A stretch of 21,190 nt of DNA from Acidimicrobiales bacterium (GTDB taxonomy: Bacteria > Actinomycetota > Acidimicrobiia > Acidimicrobiales > JABEUL01), in contig JABEUL010000245.1 of NCBI GenBank assembly GCA_013044465.1, positions 1 through 21,190 of the forward strand. Reading direction: 5' to 3'. The notes beneath the pieces were generated by a model. The model was not told the DNA's origin, ran no database searches, and saw only the letters and a program-made list of their open reading frames with translations. Position numbers and translations under genes: made by a program. Below, in pieces: positions 13,108-21,116 of the stretch; position 1 is the stretch's first letter; every line of letters starts with the position of its first letter.

Positions 13108-14003
13108 TGGCCGAGGTCATAGTAACTGGTGGATCAGGCTTCACAGGTTCACGTTTGATATTAAAACTTATATCTGAAGGTCACAGAGTTGTTGGAATCG
13201 CACGATCCGAACCTTCTAAAGCAAAAATCTCTGGTCTCGGTGCCGAGGTCCGAATGGGAGACCTAGAGGATTTCTCATCAATTTGCTCGATCTTCAAAGA
13301 GTTCCCTGATGCTTATTTGGCGAACATTGCTTCAATGGGTTTTGGAAGCGGGCCAAATGTTGTAAATGCAGCAAGTGAAAGTGGAATCAAGCGATCCTTG
13401 TTTGTCTCTACAACATCCATATTCACAACCCTCTCAACTTCGTCGAAGCCAATTAGGCTGGAAGCCGAAGATGCGGTTAAGTCAAGTGATCTTGATTGGA
13501 CAATTATAAGACCAACCATGATCTACGGAGCTCCAGGTGATCGGAACATGGAGAGACTACTCAGATACATCAACAGATCCAAGGTAGCCTTGCTTCCACT
13601 TCCCGGTCACGGGCAAGCACTACAACAGCCTGTAAATGTCTATGACCTGATAGAGGGCATTTCAGAGGCGCTTTTTAGCTCAAAGGCTATTAAAGGCGAA
13701 TACAATCTAGGCGGACCTGAGCCCATGACTCTCAAGGATACTTTTGAGATTGCCTCTTTGGCAGTTGGCAATAAAGCTCACTTTATTTCCCTCCCGATTT
13801 CACCTTTGGTCAAAGGTGCTCAATATATGTCGAAGGTATTTGGCAAATCACCAATATCGACAGAGCAGATTTTGAGGCTTGATGAAAATAAAAATGTTTC
13901 AATTGCCGACGCCTCAAGGGATCTAAATTATCAACCTCGCTCTTTCAAAGAGGGGATTACGGACGAATGGAACTTAATTAATCACACGATGCTAGATCGT
14001 TGA
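13107..14003 (+). CDS. atypical extended SDR / NAD(P)-binding epimerase-like protein
   Basis: The 298-aa protein opens with an NAD(P)-binding turn TGGSGFTG (7-14). It continues with GDLED (51-55), VNAASESGIKRSLFVSTTSIF (86-106), TIIRPTMIYGAPGD (132-145), VNVYDLIEGISEAL (176-189) and YNLGGPEPMTLKD (199-211). This is the order found in extended SDRs such as nucleoside-sugar epimerases and NDUFA9-like proteins. The usual YxxxK is missing: the region between the SSTT strand and IIRP contains no Tyr, so it belongs with atypical SDRs that bind dinucleotide without classical catalysis or use a different mechanism. Its ATG overlaps the phosphatase stop (TAATG), placing it last in the leuCD unit. The substrate is unknown. 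Confidence 0.8.
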   Translation: MAEVIVTGGSGFTGSRLILKLISEGHRVVGIARSEPSKAKISGLGAEVRMGDLEDFSSICSIFKEFPDAYLANIASMGFGSGPNVVNAASESGIKRSLFVSTTSIFTTLSTSSKPIRLEAEDAVKSSDLDWTIIRPTMIYGAPGDRNMERLLRYINRSKVALLPLPGHGQALQQPVNVYDLIEGISEALFSSKAIKGEYNLGGPEPMTLKDTFEIASLAVGNKAHFISLPISPLVKGAQYMSKVFGKSPISTEQILRLDENKNVSIADASRDLNYQPRSFKEGITDEWNLINHTMLDR

Positions 14004-14177
14004 TGCAGGTTTGATTTTTTAATAAAGGATGGTCATTTCTCTACTGCAATGCACCGTCGGAGTGCTAGGAACTAATAGGGCCTATGGCACTGGCTCAATG
14101 AGTTATTCAACTATCAGGCAAATGCTTCACCTGGCAGGACCTTTAAGTTGTGCAATCTATAGTTAAATTGGAAGAAA

Positions 14178-16022
14178 ATGGGAAATTCGATAGAAACACC
14201 ACTTGGGCGAGTCAAAAAGACGGTAGCAGCTGCTTGGCAAATTCCCATCTCTGATTTGATTTGGCGTGTGGCGTTAAGAGGGGGTCGAAAGATTGCTTCG
14301 GTTCTTCCTGGCCAATTTCTTAGCTTCTGGCTAAAGTCAGGGAGCTCAACTTATTCAAGTATTAATATTTTTCCATCATTTTTCCCGATCGATCAAATGG
14401 CTTATCAGCTTTCTGATGAGAGATCTAAGCATTTGAGATTACTGGAAAATGGCATTGTTGAACAAGTTGGCGAAAACTTCCAGATATTAGTCGAAGGGGG
14501 AGAAAAGATCGATAATTGGGACCCAGCCGATGCAACACTGCTATTTAAGTTTCACCTCTTTTACATGGAATGGCTTTGGTATTTAAACGACGAACAATTC
14601 GATGAAATATTTGAAAAATACTGGAAGTCGTATCGAAAATACACTTGCTTTGGCAAAGGCACTCCGTGGTCACCCTATGTAGTCTCCCTGCGTGCCTTTG
14701 TATTGGGATCAATGATTCTTAATGGAACTTTAAAAGAGTCGCCTTATTATGAAGAAGTAATTGAAGAACTGAGAGCAGCTTTTAAGTGGCTCAAAGTCTT
14801 TAAAGAAAGAGAAGTTAGAGGCAACCATCTAATAAAAAATATAAAAGCTCTTATTGTTCTTTCCATTCTGTTTGGAGATGAGAAGAGCCTGAAACGAAAC
14901 TTGTGGCAATTAGGCGTGGAGACAGGCCGCCAGATATTGGGTGACGGTGGGCACTACGAGAGATCAACCTCGTATCATGCTCAGGTGCTGACTGACCTAG
15001 AGGATATTAGAAATATTCTCGATGCAACATCTAAGGACTCTTCGCGCGAAGTAGCAAAGGCAATAGCCGAATCGACTCCGTGGCTTGAAGATACGGTAGC
15101 TCGGATGAAATTATGGCTTTCAAAAATGCTTGCTCCTGATGGGCAGTGGTGGAACGTAAATGATTGTGTGCCAACGGATAGTCATTTATTGAAATTATTG
15201 GGAGTTGCGTCATTTGGGAAAACCGCATTTATGGAATCCTCCGGCTATTTTGTAGGCAACACAGGCTCTCTCTTCACGGTATTAATGGATGCAGGACTTC
15301 CCTGCCCGCCGGCACTTCCAGCGCATGCTCATTCAGACACACTTGCATTACAGGTCTATATTTCCACTCTTCCTTTTTTAGTCGATACTGGTGTGTCAAC
15401 CTATGAACCAGGTGCTACTAGGGCATATGAGAGAAGCACCAAGGCACACAACACTGTAGTAATTGACGACTTCGATCAAACCGAGATTTGGGGAGCATTT
15501 CGGGCAGGGAGAAGAGCCGAGCCTAAATTGATTAGAGCTGAGGACTCGGGAGAGACGGTAGTAGTAGAGGCGTCACACAACGGCTATCTATTTTTAGAGG
15601 ACTCTCCGTGTCATAAAAGACAAGTAGAGCTCGGAAGTTCATATATAAAAATCAAGGACTCAATATTTCCGACATCTTCAAGAGGGACTAATTCGCAGGA
15701 AATAGATAGATCTAGTAATGAGCATAAGGTCGAATTAATATTTCATTTCAGTTCTCTGGTTCAGTTTTTGGGGATCAAATTCAGTGGTTCTGAATCCTCA
15801 ATTGGGAGCAAGTTTGAATTACTCCTAGGAGTTGGCGATTTTAATATAAATTTGGAACTTGAGAGCAGTGTCCAGGGAGACATTAACATTGTTGAAGGTA
15901 ATTCAGAGTTGTGCAGCTTGGCAAAGGGATTTAACTCTGTTGAAGATGCCTTAACGGTCTCTTTAACGTGCATCGGAAAGGTGCCTGTTGAATTCGACAC
16001 TAGTTTTGAAGTATATAAGTGA
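14178..16022 (+). CDS. heparinase II/III family protein (polysaccharide lyase-like)
   Basis: The 614-aa protein has an N-terminal alpha/alpha-toroid (about 115-340) and a C-terminal beta-sandwich (about 355-600), as in heparinase II/III and alginate lyases. Likely catalytic elements are N216/H217 in VRGNHLIKN, Y260 and Y266 in GDGGHYERSTSYH, and H383/H385 in PAHAHSDTLALQVY. FLVDTGVSTYEPG (400-412) and AHNTVVIDD (423-431) are characteristic of the sandwich. I see no Sec signal peptide, so it is either cytoplasmic or exported another way; this is usual for members inside capsule or exopolysaccharide operons. The next gene, a fused two-domain oxidoreductase, starts 22 nt later and is a frequent partner of this family. 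It probably edits or cleaves a uronic-acid polymer or its lipid-linked repeat. The ribosome-binding site is weak (GGAAG). Confidence 0.85.
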   Translation: MGNSIETPLGRVKKTVAAAWQIPISDLIWRVALRGGRKIASVLPGQFLSFWLKSGSSTYSSINIFPSFFPIDQMAYQLSDERSKHLRLLENGIVEQVGENFQILVEGGEKIDNWDPADATLLFKFHLFYMEWLWYLNDEQFDEIFEKYWKSYRKYTCFGKGTPWSPYVVSLRAFVLGSMILNGTLKESPYYEEVIEELRAAFKWLKVFKEREVRGNHLIKNIKALIVLSILFGDEKSLKRNLWQLGVETGRQILGDGGHYERSTSYHAQVLTDLEDIRNILDATSKDSSREVAKAIAESTPWLEDTVARMKLWLSKMLAPDGQWWNVNDCVPTDSHLLKLLGVASFGKTAFMESSGYFVGNTGSLFTVLMDAGLPCPPALPAHAHSDTLALQVYISTLPFLVDTGVSTYEPGATRAYERSTKAHNTVVIDDFDQTEIWGAFRAGRRAEPKLIRAEDSGETVVVEASHNGYLFLEDSPCHKRQVELGSSYIKIKDSIFPTSSRGTNSQEIDRSSNEHKVELIFHFSSLVQFLGIKFSGSESSIGSKFELLLGVGDFNINLELESSVQGDINIVEGNSELCSLAKGFNSVEDALTVSLTCIGKVPVEFDTSFEVYK

Positions 16023-16044
16023 CACAAAGGACAGGATTAGTTAA

Positions 16045-18219
16045 ATGAAGCAAGTAGTACAAGGTGTCTCAGGCGGAAGTGTGAGGGTAATAGATGTGCC
16101 ACCTCCGTCTGCCGATGCTAATGAAGTCTTAGTGAAGACGCTTTTTTCTGCAATTTCACCGGGAACAGAGAGGGCGGTTACCCAACTAGCTCAGTCAAGT
16201 TACCTTCAAAAGGCTAAAGCTAGACCCGATTTAGTCAAACAGGTAATAGCTAAAGCCAAATCAGATGGCCCCATGGCCACGCTTTCTACTGTTAAATCCC
16301 GTCTGGCAAGCGATCTCCCACTGGGCTATTCAGCGTGCGGAATTGTCCAAATTGTCGGTGAGACAGTTAGTCATATAAAACCAGGTGATTTGGTCGCAAC
16401 AGGTGGTGCAGGGGCTGCAAATCATGCTGAATTCCAGGCTGTGCCAGGTCTTCTTTGTGTAAAGGTGCCAGAGGGTGTGGAACCCCAAGAAGCATCTCTT
16501 GCAACAATCGGCGCAATTGCAATGCATGGATTTAGGCTCACAGAGGTTGGTCCAGGGGCAGTTGTGGTGGTAATTGGGCTAGGTCTAATAGGCCAGCTAA
16601 GTGCTCAAATTGCAATTGCAAGCGGTGCCAGAGTTGTAGGAATTGATGTGGATCAAAAGCGGGTAGATCTGGTTTCCAAGTGGGGTGCTTTAGGATTATT
16701 AGAAAGCGGCAAAGAAACTACAGATGCTATTCTTTCGTTTTCTAGGGGGATAGGAGCTGACGCCGTTATGTTGACTGCGGGAGGGAAGTCAAACTCGACA
16801 ATAAGGAGAACACCGGAGCTATGTAGAGATAGAGCAACTGTGGTAGTTGTCGGAGATGTTTCCCTTGACGGCGAGAGAACTCCATTTTATATGAAAGAGC
16901 TAACTATGAAAGTAGCTAGATCGTATGGTCCAGGGAGGTATGAAAGAAGTTACGAACAGTGGGGTGTTGATTATCCTCCGGGATATGTGAGATGGAGCGA
17001 GGGGCGAAACATTGAGGCCGTTTTGGATTTGCAAGCCTCTAAAAAGATTGATCTGAACGGAGTTATTACACACAACTTTGATATTGCCTCGGCACCTGAA
17101 GCATATGCACTAGTGGATAGTCCTGGATCTGGTGAAAATGTAATGAGTATTACCCTCTCTTATGGATCAGGCGCACTTGAACCCAATCAGGAGAAACATA
17201 GTCCAATTAATCTCAAAACTGCCCAACCTAGATCGGGTTCGGCTAAAAAGAAGTTAACCGTAGGGCTAATTGGAAGTGGAGCTTATGCAGTTTCAACTCT
17301 GGTTCCTAAGTTAAAAGATGCTGGCTTTGGAGAAATTACTGCAGTGACGTCGTCATCTTTAATTAGCGCTAATCGCCTGGTGGAGAGGTTGGGTTCAGGA
17401 AGAGTCGCAAAAGATGCCAATGAAATAATACATGATGAAGATATAGATGTAGTTATTGTTGCAACTCCTCATGAGAGTCATGCAGCACTCGTCATAAAGG
17501 CATTGGATGCGAAAAAGCATATATGGTGTGAAAAACCACTGGCACTTAATTTAGTGGACTTTAAAGCAATTACTGATGCAGGACAAAAATCTCCTGAATC
17601 ACTACTTTGGGTTGGGTTCAATAGAAGGTTCTCTCACCCAGTTCAAGAAATGAGTGACTTTTTTGGCACACATGGCTCCCAGTTAGTTGTTACTTATCGT
17701 GTCAGTGCGGGTCAGATCCCTTCTACTCACTGGTATAACGATAGGACTCAAGGGGGACGACTGATCGGGGAGGTATGTCACTTCATCGATACCTCACAGG
17801 CCATTGTTAAGTCGCCAATACAGAACATAACTGCATCTGGTTCAAGTTCAAACGAGAGAGTGTTGGCCGATAACTTAGGCGTAGTTCTAACCTTTGAAGA
17901 CGGATCAGTAGCGTCCATAACCTACGCCACAGGGGGTTCACCAATTACTCCGAAGGAAAGAGTAGAAGTTCTTGGAAGGGGGAAAACTGGTTTAATCGAT
18001 GACTTTCGAAGTATCGAGTTAAATGAAAAGCGGAAAGCTTTCAGACCCCAAGACAAGGGCCAGGATAAAGCGCTGGCAGCGTTTGCAAATGCGATCCGCT
18101 CCGAATCTGAAACTCCAAAGTGGGTGTTCGAATCCTCAATTGCTGCAATTCTTGGGGCAGAGTCACTACTGAGTGGGAATTCAATATCCCTACAGGAATA
18201 TTTAAGGTTCAGTAAGTAA
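16045..18219 (+). CDS. bi-domain oxidoreductase: zinc-dehydrogenase-like fused to Gfo/Idh/MocA
   Basis: This 724-aa protein joins two dehydrogenase modules. Residues 1-375 form an MDR/alcohol-dehydrogenase-like unit with SAISPGTER (35-43), GYSACGIV (94-101), KPGDLVA (112-118) and the nucleotide turn VIGLGLIGQ (176-184). The zinc-ligand set of canonical MDRs is not obvious. After a polar linker (about 376-402), residues 403-724 form a Gfo/Idh/MocA unit with VGLIGSGAYA (406-415), ATPHESHA (473-480), the EKPLAL signature (496-501) and an FNRRF segment. Proteins of this composition recur in polysaccharide loci beside heparinase II/III genes and probably act on a nucleotide sugar. The fusion is continuous, with no stop or frameshift, and is a known family organisation. 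It sits 22 nt after the heparinase gene; the downstream neighbour is a decayed deacetylase on the opposite strand. Confidence 0.88.
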   Translation: MKQVVQGVSGGSVRVIDVPPPSADANEVLVKTLFSAISPGTERAVTQLAQSSYLQKAKARPDLVKQVIAKAKSDGPMATLSTVKSRLASDLPLGYSACGIVQIVGETVSHIKPGDLVATGGAGAANHAEFQAVPGLLCVKVPEGVEPQEASLATIGAIAMHGFRLTEVGPGAVVVVIGLGLIGQLSAQIAIASGARVVGIDVDQKRVDLVSKWGALGLLESGKETTDAILSFSRGIGADAVMLTAGGKSNSTIRRTPELCRDRATVVVVGDVSLDGERTPFYMKELTMKVARSYGPGRYERSYEQWGVDYPPGYVRWSEGRNIEAVLDLQASKKIDLNGVITHNFDIASAPEAYALVDSPGSGENVMSITLSYGSGALEPNQEKHSPINLKTAQPRSGSAKKKLTVGLIGSGAYAVSTLVPKLKDAGFGEITAVTSSSLISANRLVERLGSGRVAKDANEIIHDEDIDVVIVATPHESHAALVIKALDAKKHIWCEKPLALNLVDFKAITDAGQKSPESLLWVGFNRRFSHPVQEMSDFFGTHGSQLVVTYRVSAGQIPSTHWYNDRTQGGRLIGEVCHFIDTSQAIVKSPIQNITASGSSSNERVLADNLGVVLTFEDGSVASITYATGGSPITPKERVEVLGRGKTGLIDDFRSIELNEKRKAFRPQDKGQDKALAAFANAIRSESETPKWVFESSIAAILGAESLLSGNSISLQEYLRFSK

Positions 18220-18224
18220 TCCAA

Positions 18225-18725
18225 TTAATAAATCCTAGATCTTACCTGGGACTTAATCTTTCTTAACTGCTGTAATATTTGGAGGTAATCGTATCCGCCT
18301 TCCAGCTTGTCCTCGAATTCCTTCCTGGAGTCGGTCGAATCTACCGTAATACGCCCAAGTTGGAAGCGCTCGCCGACGTGGTGGTGTCTTCTGTAGCCTC
18401 CAGACACTGCCCACGCATAGCCGCTCTTTTCAATAGCCTTGGACGCAGATTTTGAAAAGTGGCCGTTGGGAAAGCAAAAACCATCTATGATCGCCCGGTT
18501 TTTTCAAGGATCACTTTAGATTCCCGACCTTGGCGCTCACAAGTGACCAAATCTTGTTCTGCCAAATTAATGTGGTCTAGGCTATGGCTTCCAATTGTCA
18601 TCCCGTCGCTTATCCAGTGGGGAATGTCATTCTCGTCAAAAAGGAAAGTATCTTCGTCAGGCATCTCGGGTGCCCAGGTGGCCTTTCCCCCAATAGAGGA
18701 AGCCACAACGTGTTCGGTACGCTAC
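18225..18725 (-). pseudogene. polysaccharide deacetylase (NodB-type) remnant, frameshifted and N-terminally truncated
   Basis: On the minus strand two adjoining frames together give the C-terminal two thirds of a polysaccharide deacetylase. The first (about 18706-18490) contains SSIGGKATWAPE, the metal-site motif GSHSLDH (HxxxH) and KVILEKTGRS before a stop. The second (about 18490-18225) continues with IIDGFCFPNGHFSKSASKAIEKSGYAW, then the C-terminal FQLGRITVDS and KLEGGYDYLQIL. Inserting one base around 18489-18492 would join them as KTGR-IIDGF, so a single-base deletion explains the break. The N-terminal TFDDG motif, essential for activity, is absent: reading upstream the frame meets a stop near 18720. 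The gene is therefore dead. It overlaps nothing upstream and ends 5 nt beyond the stop of the oppositely oriented oxidoreductase. Confidence 0.75.
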
Positions 18726-18917
18726 AGGAAAGACCCTCAATGCAGTAGCTCTCAAACGTGCGGCGGATAGCAGAAGAGGGTTTGGACGAAAACTACTGAA
18801 GTCATTGCAAATGCTTCTGCCAATTACCTGCAAAGCTTCATTGTCGAGAACGTCTAACCCGCAGCAGCCATCTCACCAAGAGACTTCGCAACTCCCGCAG
18901 GCACTTGGCAAAGGTGC
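18726..18917. other. unassigned decayed stretch between two pseudogenes
   Basis: No frame is open throughout. On the minus strand short open pieces read VPAGVAKSLGEMAAAG and, in another frame, LDVLDNEALQVIGRSI. On the plus strand a piece from 18780 reads TTEVIANASANYLQSF before a stop at about 18855. They look like worn coding sequence but I cannot assign a family. It may hold rearranged parts of the neighbouring deacetylase or glycosyltransferase. Confidence 0.4.
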
Positions 18918-19230
18918 ATGCACATTGCAATCAATGTTGCAAAGTCTGGGTCCGATGCTCACATGAGCCTTTCCGCACTTAACCGAGTAGTCAGTCTTCT
19001 CATGCGTTGGCCAAACGGAGCCCATCAAGGTTACATCGCTCCCCAGCACTCCCGCAGGACGGGGATGTTATTCTTCCGGTTGCTCGAGCGGGCAATAGCC
19101 ACATTGGCGACCAATTACCATGGAAATCGTGGCGGTCTCCAAAGAAGCGGGCCGCGGTCTCGAAGGCTCCTACGGGCGTCGAAATATATCCAGAACGTTC
19201 GCTCAAAACCTACTGGCAAGTCCATTGAAG
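18918..19230 (+). pseudogene. probable GT4 glycosyltransferase N-domain remnant in three frames
   Basis: Fragments typical of GT4 glycosyltransferases occur in the right order but in different frames. One frame from 18918 gives LSALNRVVSLLMRWP and then FFRLLERAIATLAT. A second, entered near 19118, gives EIVAVSKEAGRGLEGSYG, matching the IVAVS motif after the ER helix. A third, near 19165-19195, gives TGVEIYPER, resembling the NGVD motif that follows. At least two indels are needed to join them, and no C-terminal nucleotide-binding domain is present. Base composition looks richer in G and C than in the flanking genes. The individual matches are short, so a coincidental resemblance remains possible. 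Confidence 0.45.
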
Positions 19231-19292
19231 TCAGCTCTCTGATGGATTAGTGTTACTGCACTCACATGGATAGTCATTTCAACTTTTCTCGA

Positions 19293-19332
19293 TGACACAA
19301 ATTAGGTGTCAAATTTAGAGTAAAATCCTCAG
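19293..19332 (+). promoter_or_regulatory. leaderless promoter and operator-like repeat of the BY-kinase gene
   Basis: TAAAAT (19321-19326) lies exactly 6 nt before the GTG start at 19333, fitting a leaderless -10 element. Just upstream, TGACAC (19293-19298) and GTGTCA (19306-19311) form a perfect inverted repeat with a 7-bp spacer. This covers the expected -35 region, so a bound protein would probably repress. Confidence 0.5.
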
Positions 19333-20976
19333 GTGGAATATAACGAAACAGACGAGCCCGAACTTCGGGATTATTTAAGGATTCTTACCAGGCACAAGTT
19401 GCTCATCTTTTTGGTGACGGCATTTATTGTCGGAATCACAATTGCATATACTACTATTCAAACTCCTGTATATACAGCTTCTGCTGAAGTAATTTTGAGT
19501 CCTCTATCTGGTGCTGGACTCCAAGGTCAGTCATCAAGCCAAAATCTAACCCCTACATATATAAATACCCAGGTACAAGTCTTTAATTCAGCTGAAGTAA
19601 AGAATCTTGTTAGCCAGAAGTTACATGAAAGAGCACCTGCAATTTCAGTTTCTGAAATAGGTGTAACAGCTGTGCTTGAAGTAAGTGCAAGCAGCATAGT
19701 TCCTTCTCATGCTGCAGCAATAGCTAATGCTTATGCATCATCTTTTGTGTCCCTGTTGCAAAATCAGGTTAGCTCCGCTTTCGCTCAGTCAATTGCGGGG
19801 ATTCAAGCGCAAATCAATAAAGCCCAAAGCCAGCTTGCCTCATTGAATCAACAAATTTCATCAGCTCCTGTTAAAGGTCAGGCCGCATTACAAACTCAGC
19901 TTCAACCACAAATTAATGCTGCGCAACAAAGCCTCACGGTTTATGGCAGTGAACTTACCGATGCTCAAATCCAACAGCAGTTAAGCGGCCAACCTGCCCA
20001 AGTAGTGACTCCAGCAAATACTCCAACTTCTCCAAGTTCGCCAAAAAGATCCCAGGATACAGTTATTGCACTTATAATTGGGCTTTTAGCTGGTGTTAGC
20101 ATAGCTCTTTTAGCTGAACGCCTCGATGATTCTGTCAAATCTAAAGAAACTTTGGAAAAAGTTACTAAACCACTTCCGGTAATTGGCCTTATCCCATATG
20201 TCGATTCCTGGGATGACAACAAACCTCACTCTGCTTTAACTTTAAACTCCTCAAGTTCTCCGGTTGCTGAAGCTTATAGAAGTTTAAGGACTTCGATTCA
20301 ATTTATGAGCCTTGATAGGTCTATGAGAACAATTCAGATTACAAGTTCAAACAAAGACGAAGGGAAATCTACTACTGTTGCAAACTTAGGAGTAGCCCTT
20401 GCTGAATCTGGTCAAAAGGTAATCATAGTAAGTTGCGACTTAAGATTACCCAAAATACATAATTTCTTTAGTCTTTCAAATGAAGTAGGTCTAACTTCTG
20501 TGATGCTCGGTGAAATATCACTTGAGAACGCACTTCAAAAGGTAAACACTGCTCGTGGAGAACTCAGAGTATTGGCTTCTGGTCCAAAACCACCAAATCC
20601 TTCTGAGCTGCTTTCAAGTCAAAGAACTGTCGAAATAATTACTGAACTCCAGGTAATGGCTGATGTTGTACTTATCGACTCGCCTCCGGTACTGCCAGTC
20701 ACTGATGCAGCAGTGCTTTCAAGAAGAGTTGATGCGACTTTAGTCGTAGCAATGTCGAAGAAAGTTACGACTCGTCAACTTTATAGGACAGTCGAGGTCC
20801 TAAGACAAGTAAATGCTCCACTAATTGGAACTATTCTAAATGGAGCAGCGCCTGAAACAGGATACGGAGGATCTTATAGCTACACATATGGTTATGGCTA
20901 CTATGACACTACGCCAAAGCACAGTGCGAAAAAACTTCAACCAGCTGAGGAGTCTAGTAAAAAGTTGTTTCGGTAG
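19333..20976 (+). CDS. Wzz/BY-kinase: polysaccharide chain-length regulator with tyrosine autokinase
   Basis: This 547-aa inner-membrane protein controls export and chain length of an extracellular polysaccharide. The N-terminal Wzz domain has membrane helix 1 at about 22-40 (KLLIFLVTAFIVGITIAYT), an extracytoplasmic part rich in Gln/Ala coiled coil (about 150-205), a Pro/Ser-rich stretch and helix 2 at about 243-261. The cytoplasmic kinase follows, with SEAYRSLRT-like AEAYRSLRT (312-320), Walker A SSNKDEGKST (338-347), Walker A' VIIVSCDLRLP (363-373) and Walker B VVLIDSPP (445-452). The Walker A' usually begins with Asp before xDxR; here it is S367. The tail 511-524 holds seven tyrosines (YGGSYSYTYGYGYY), the autophosphorylation cluster. 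The GTG start has no ribosome-binding site. It is one polypeptide, as in Gram-negative Wzc, rather than the split form of Firmicutes. Other polymer genes should lie beyond the right edge. Confidence 0.92.
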   Translation: MEYNETDEPELRDYLRILTRHKLLIFLVTAFIVGITIAYTTIQTPVYTASAEVILSPLSGAGLQGQSSSQNLTPTYINTQVQVFNSAEVKNLVSQKLHERAPAISVSEIGVTAVLEVSASSIVPSHAAAIANAYASSFVSLLQNQVSSAFAQSIAGIQAQINKAQSQLASLNQQISSAPVKGQAALQTQLQPQINAAQQSLTVYGSELTDAQIQQQLSGQPAQVVTPANTPTSPSSPKRSQDTVIALIIGLLAGVSIALLAERLDDSVKSKETLEKVTKPLPVIGLIPYVDSWDDNKPHSALTLNSSSSPVAEAYRSLRTSIQFMSLDRSMRTIQITSSNKDEGKSTTVANLGVALAESGQKVIIVSCDLRLPKIHNFFSLSNEVGLTSVMLGEISLENALQKVNTARGELRVLASGPKPPNPSELLSSQRTVEIITELQVMADVVLIDSPPVLPVTDAAVLSRRVDATLVVAMSKKVTTRQLYRTVEVLRQVNAPLIGTILNGAAPETGYGGSYSYTYGYGYYDTTPKHSAKKLQPAEESSKKLFR

Positions 20977-21090
20977 CGTAGGAATCAAGCGAACGCCACA
21001 ACGAGATCGGCTAATTACTCTCTAGGTATTCATTTAATAATAACTTGTCCTATTGCGGTTTCCAGTTCACTGGCACACTTAAGTTTCTCA

Positions 21091-21116
21091 CTTAGCGGAG
21101 CTCCGCGTCTTAGCGG
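21091..21116 (+). repeat. palindrome and direct repeat near the right edge
   Basis: CTTAGCGG occurs twice, at 21091-21098 and 21109-21116. Between and overlapping them is the perfect 12-bp palindrome GCGGAGCTCCGC (21095-21106). It lies about 115 bp after the BY-kinase stop. No T-tract follows directly, so it may be an operator or the leader of the next gene rather than a terminator. I see nothing else in 20977-21190. Confidence 0.35.

Noticed and set aside
14004..14177. Gap between the atypical SDR and the heparinase-like gene
   Set aside because: Inspected for RNA genes, hairpins and small genes; nothing convincing, only a weak GGAAG before the next ATG.
18459..18770. 103-codon plus-strand frame
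   Set aside because: It is the complement of the deacetylase remnant, which has recognisable motifs on the minus strand.
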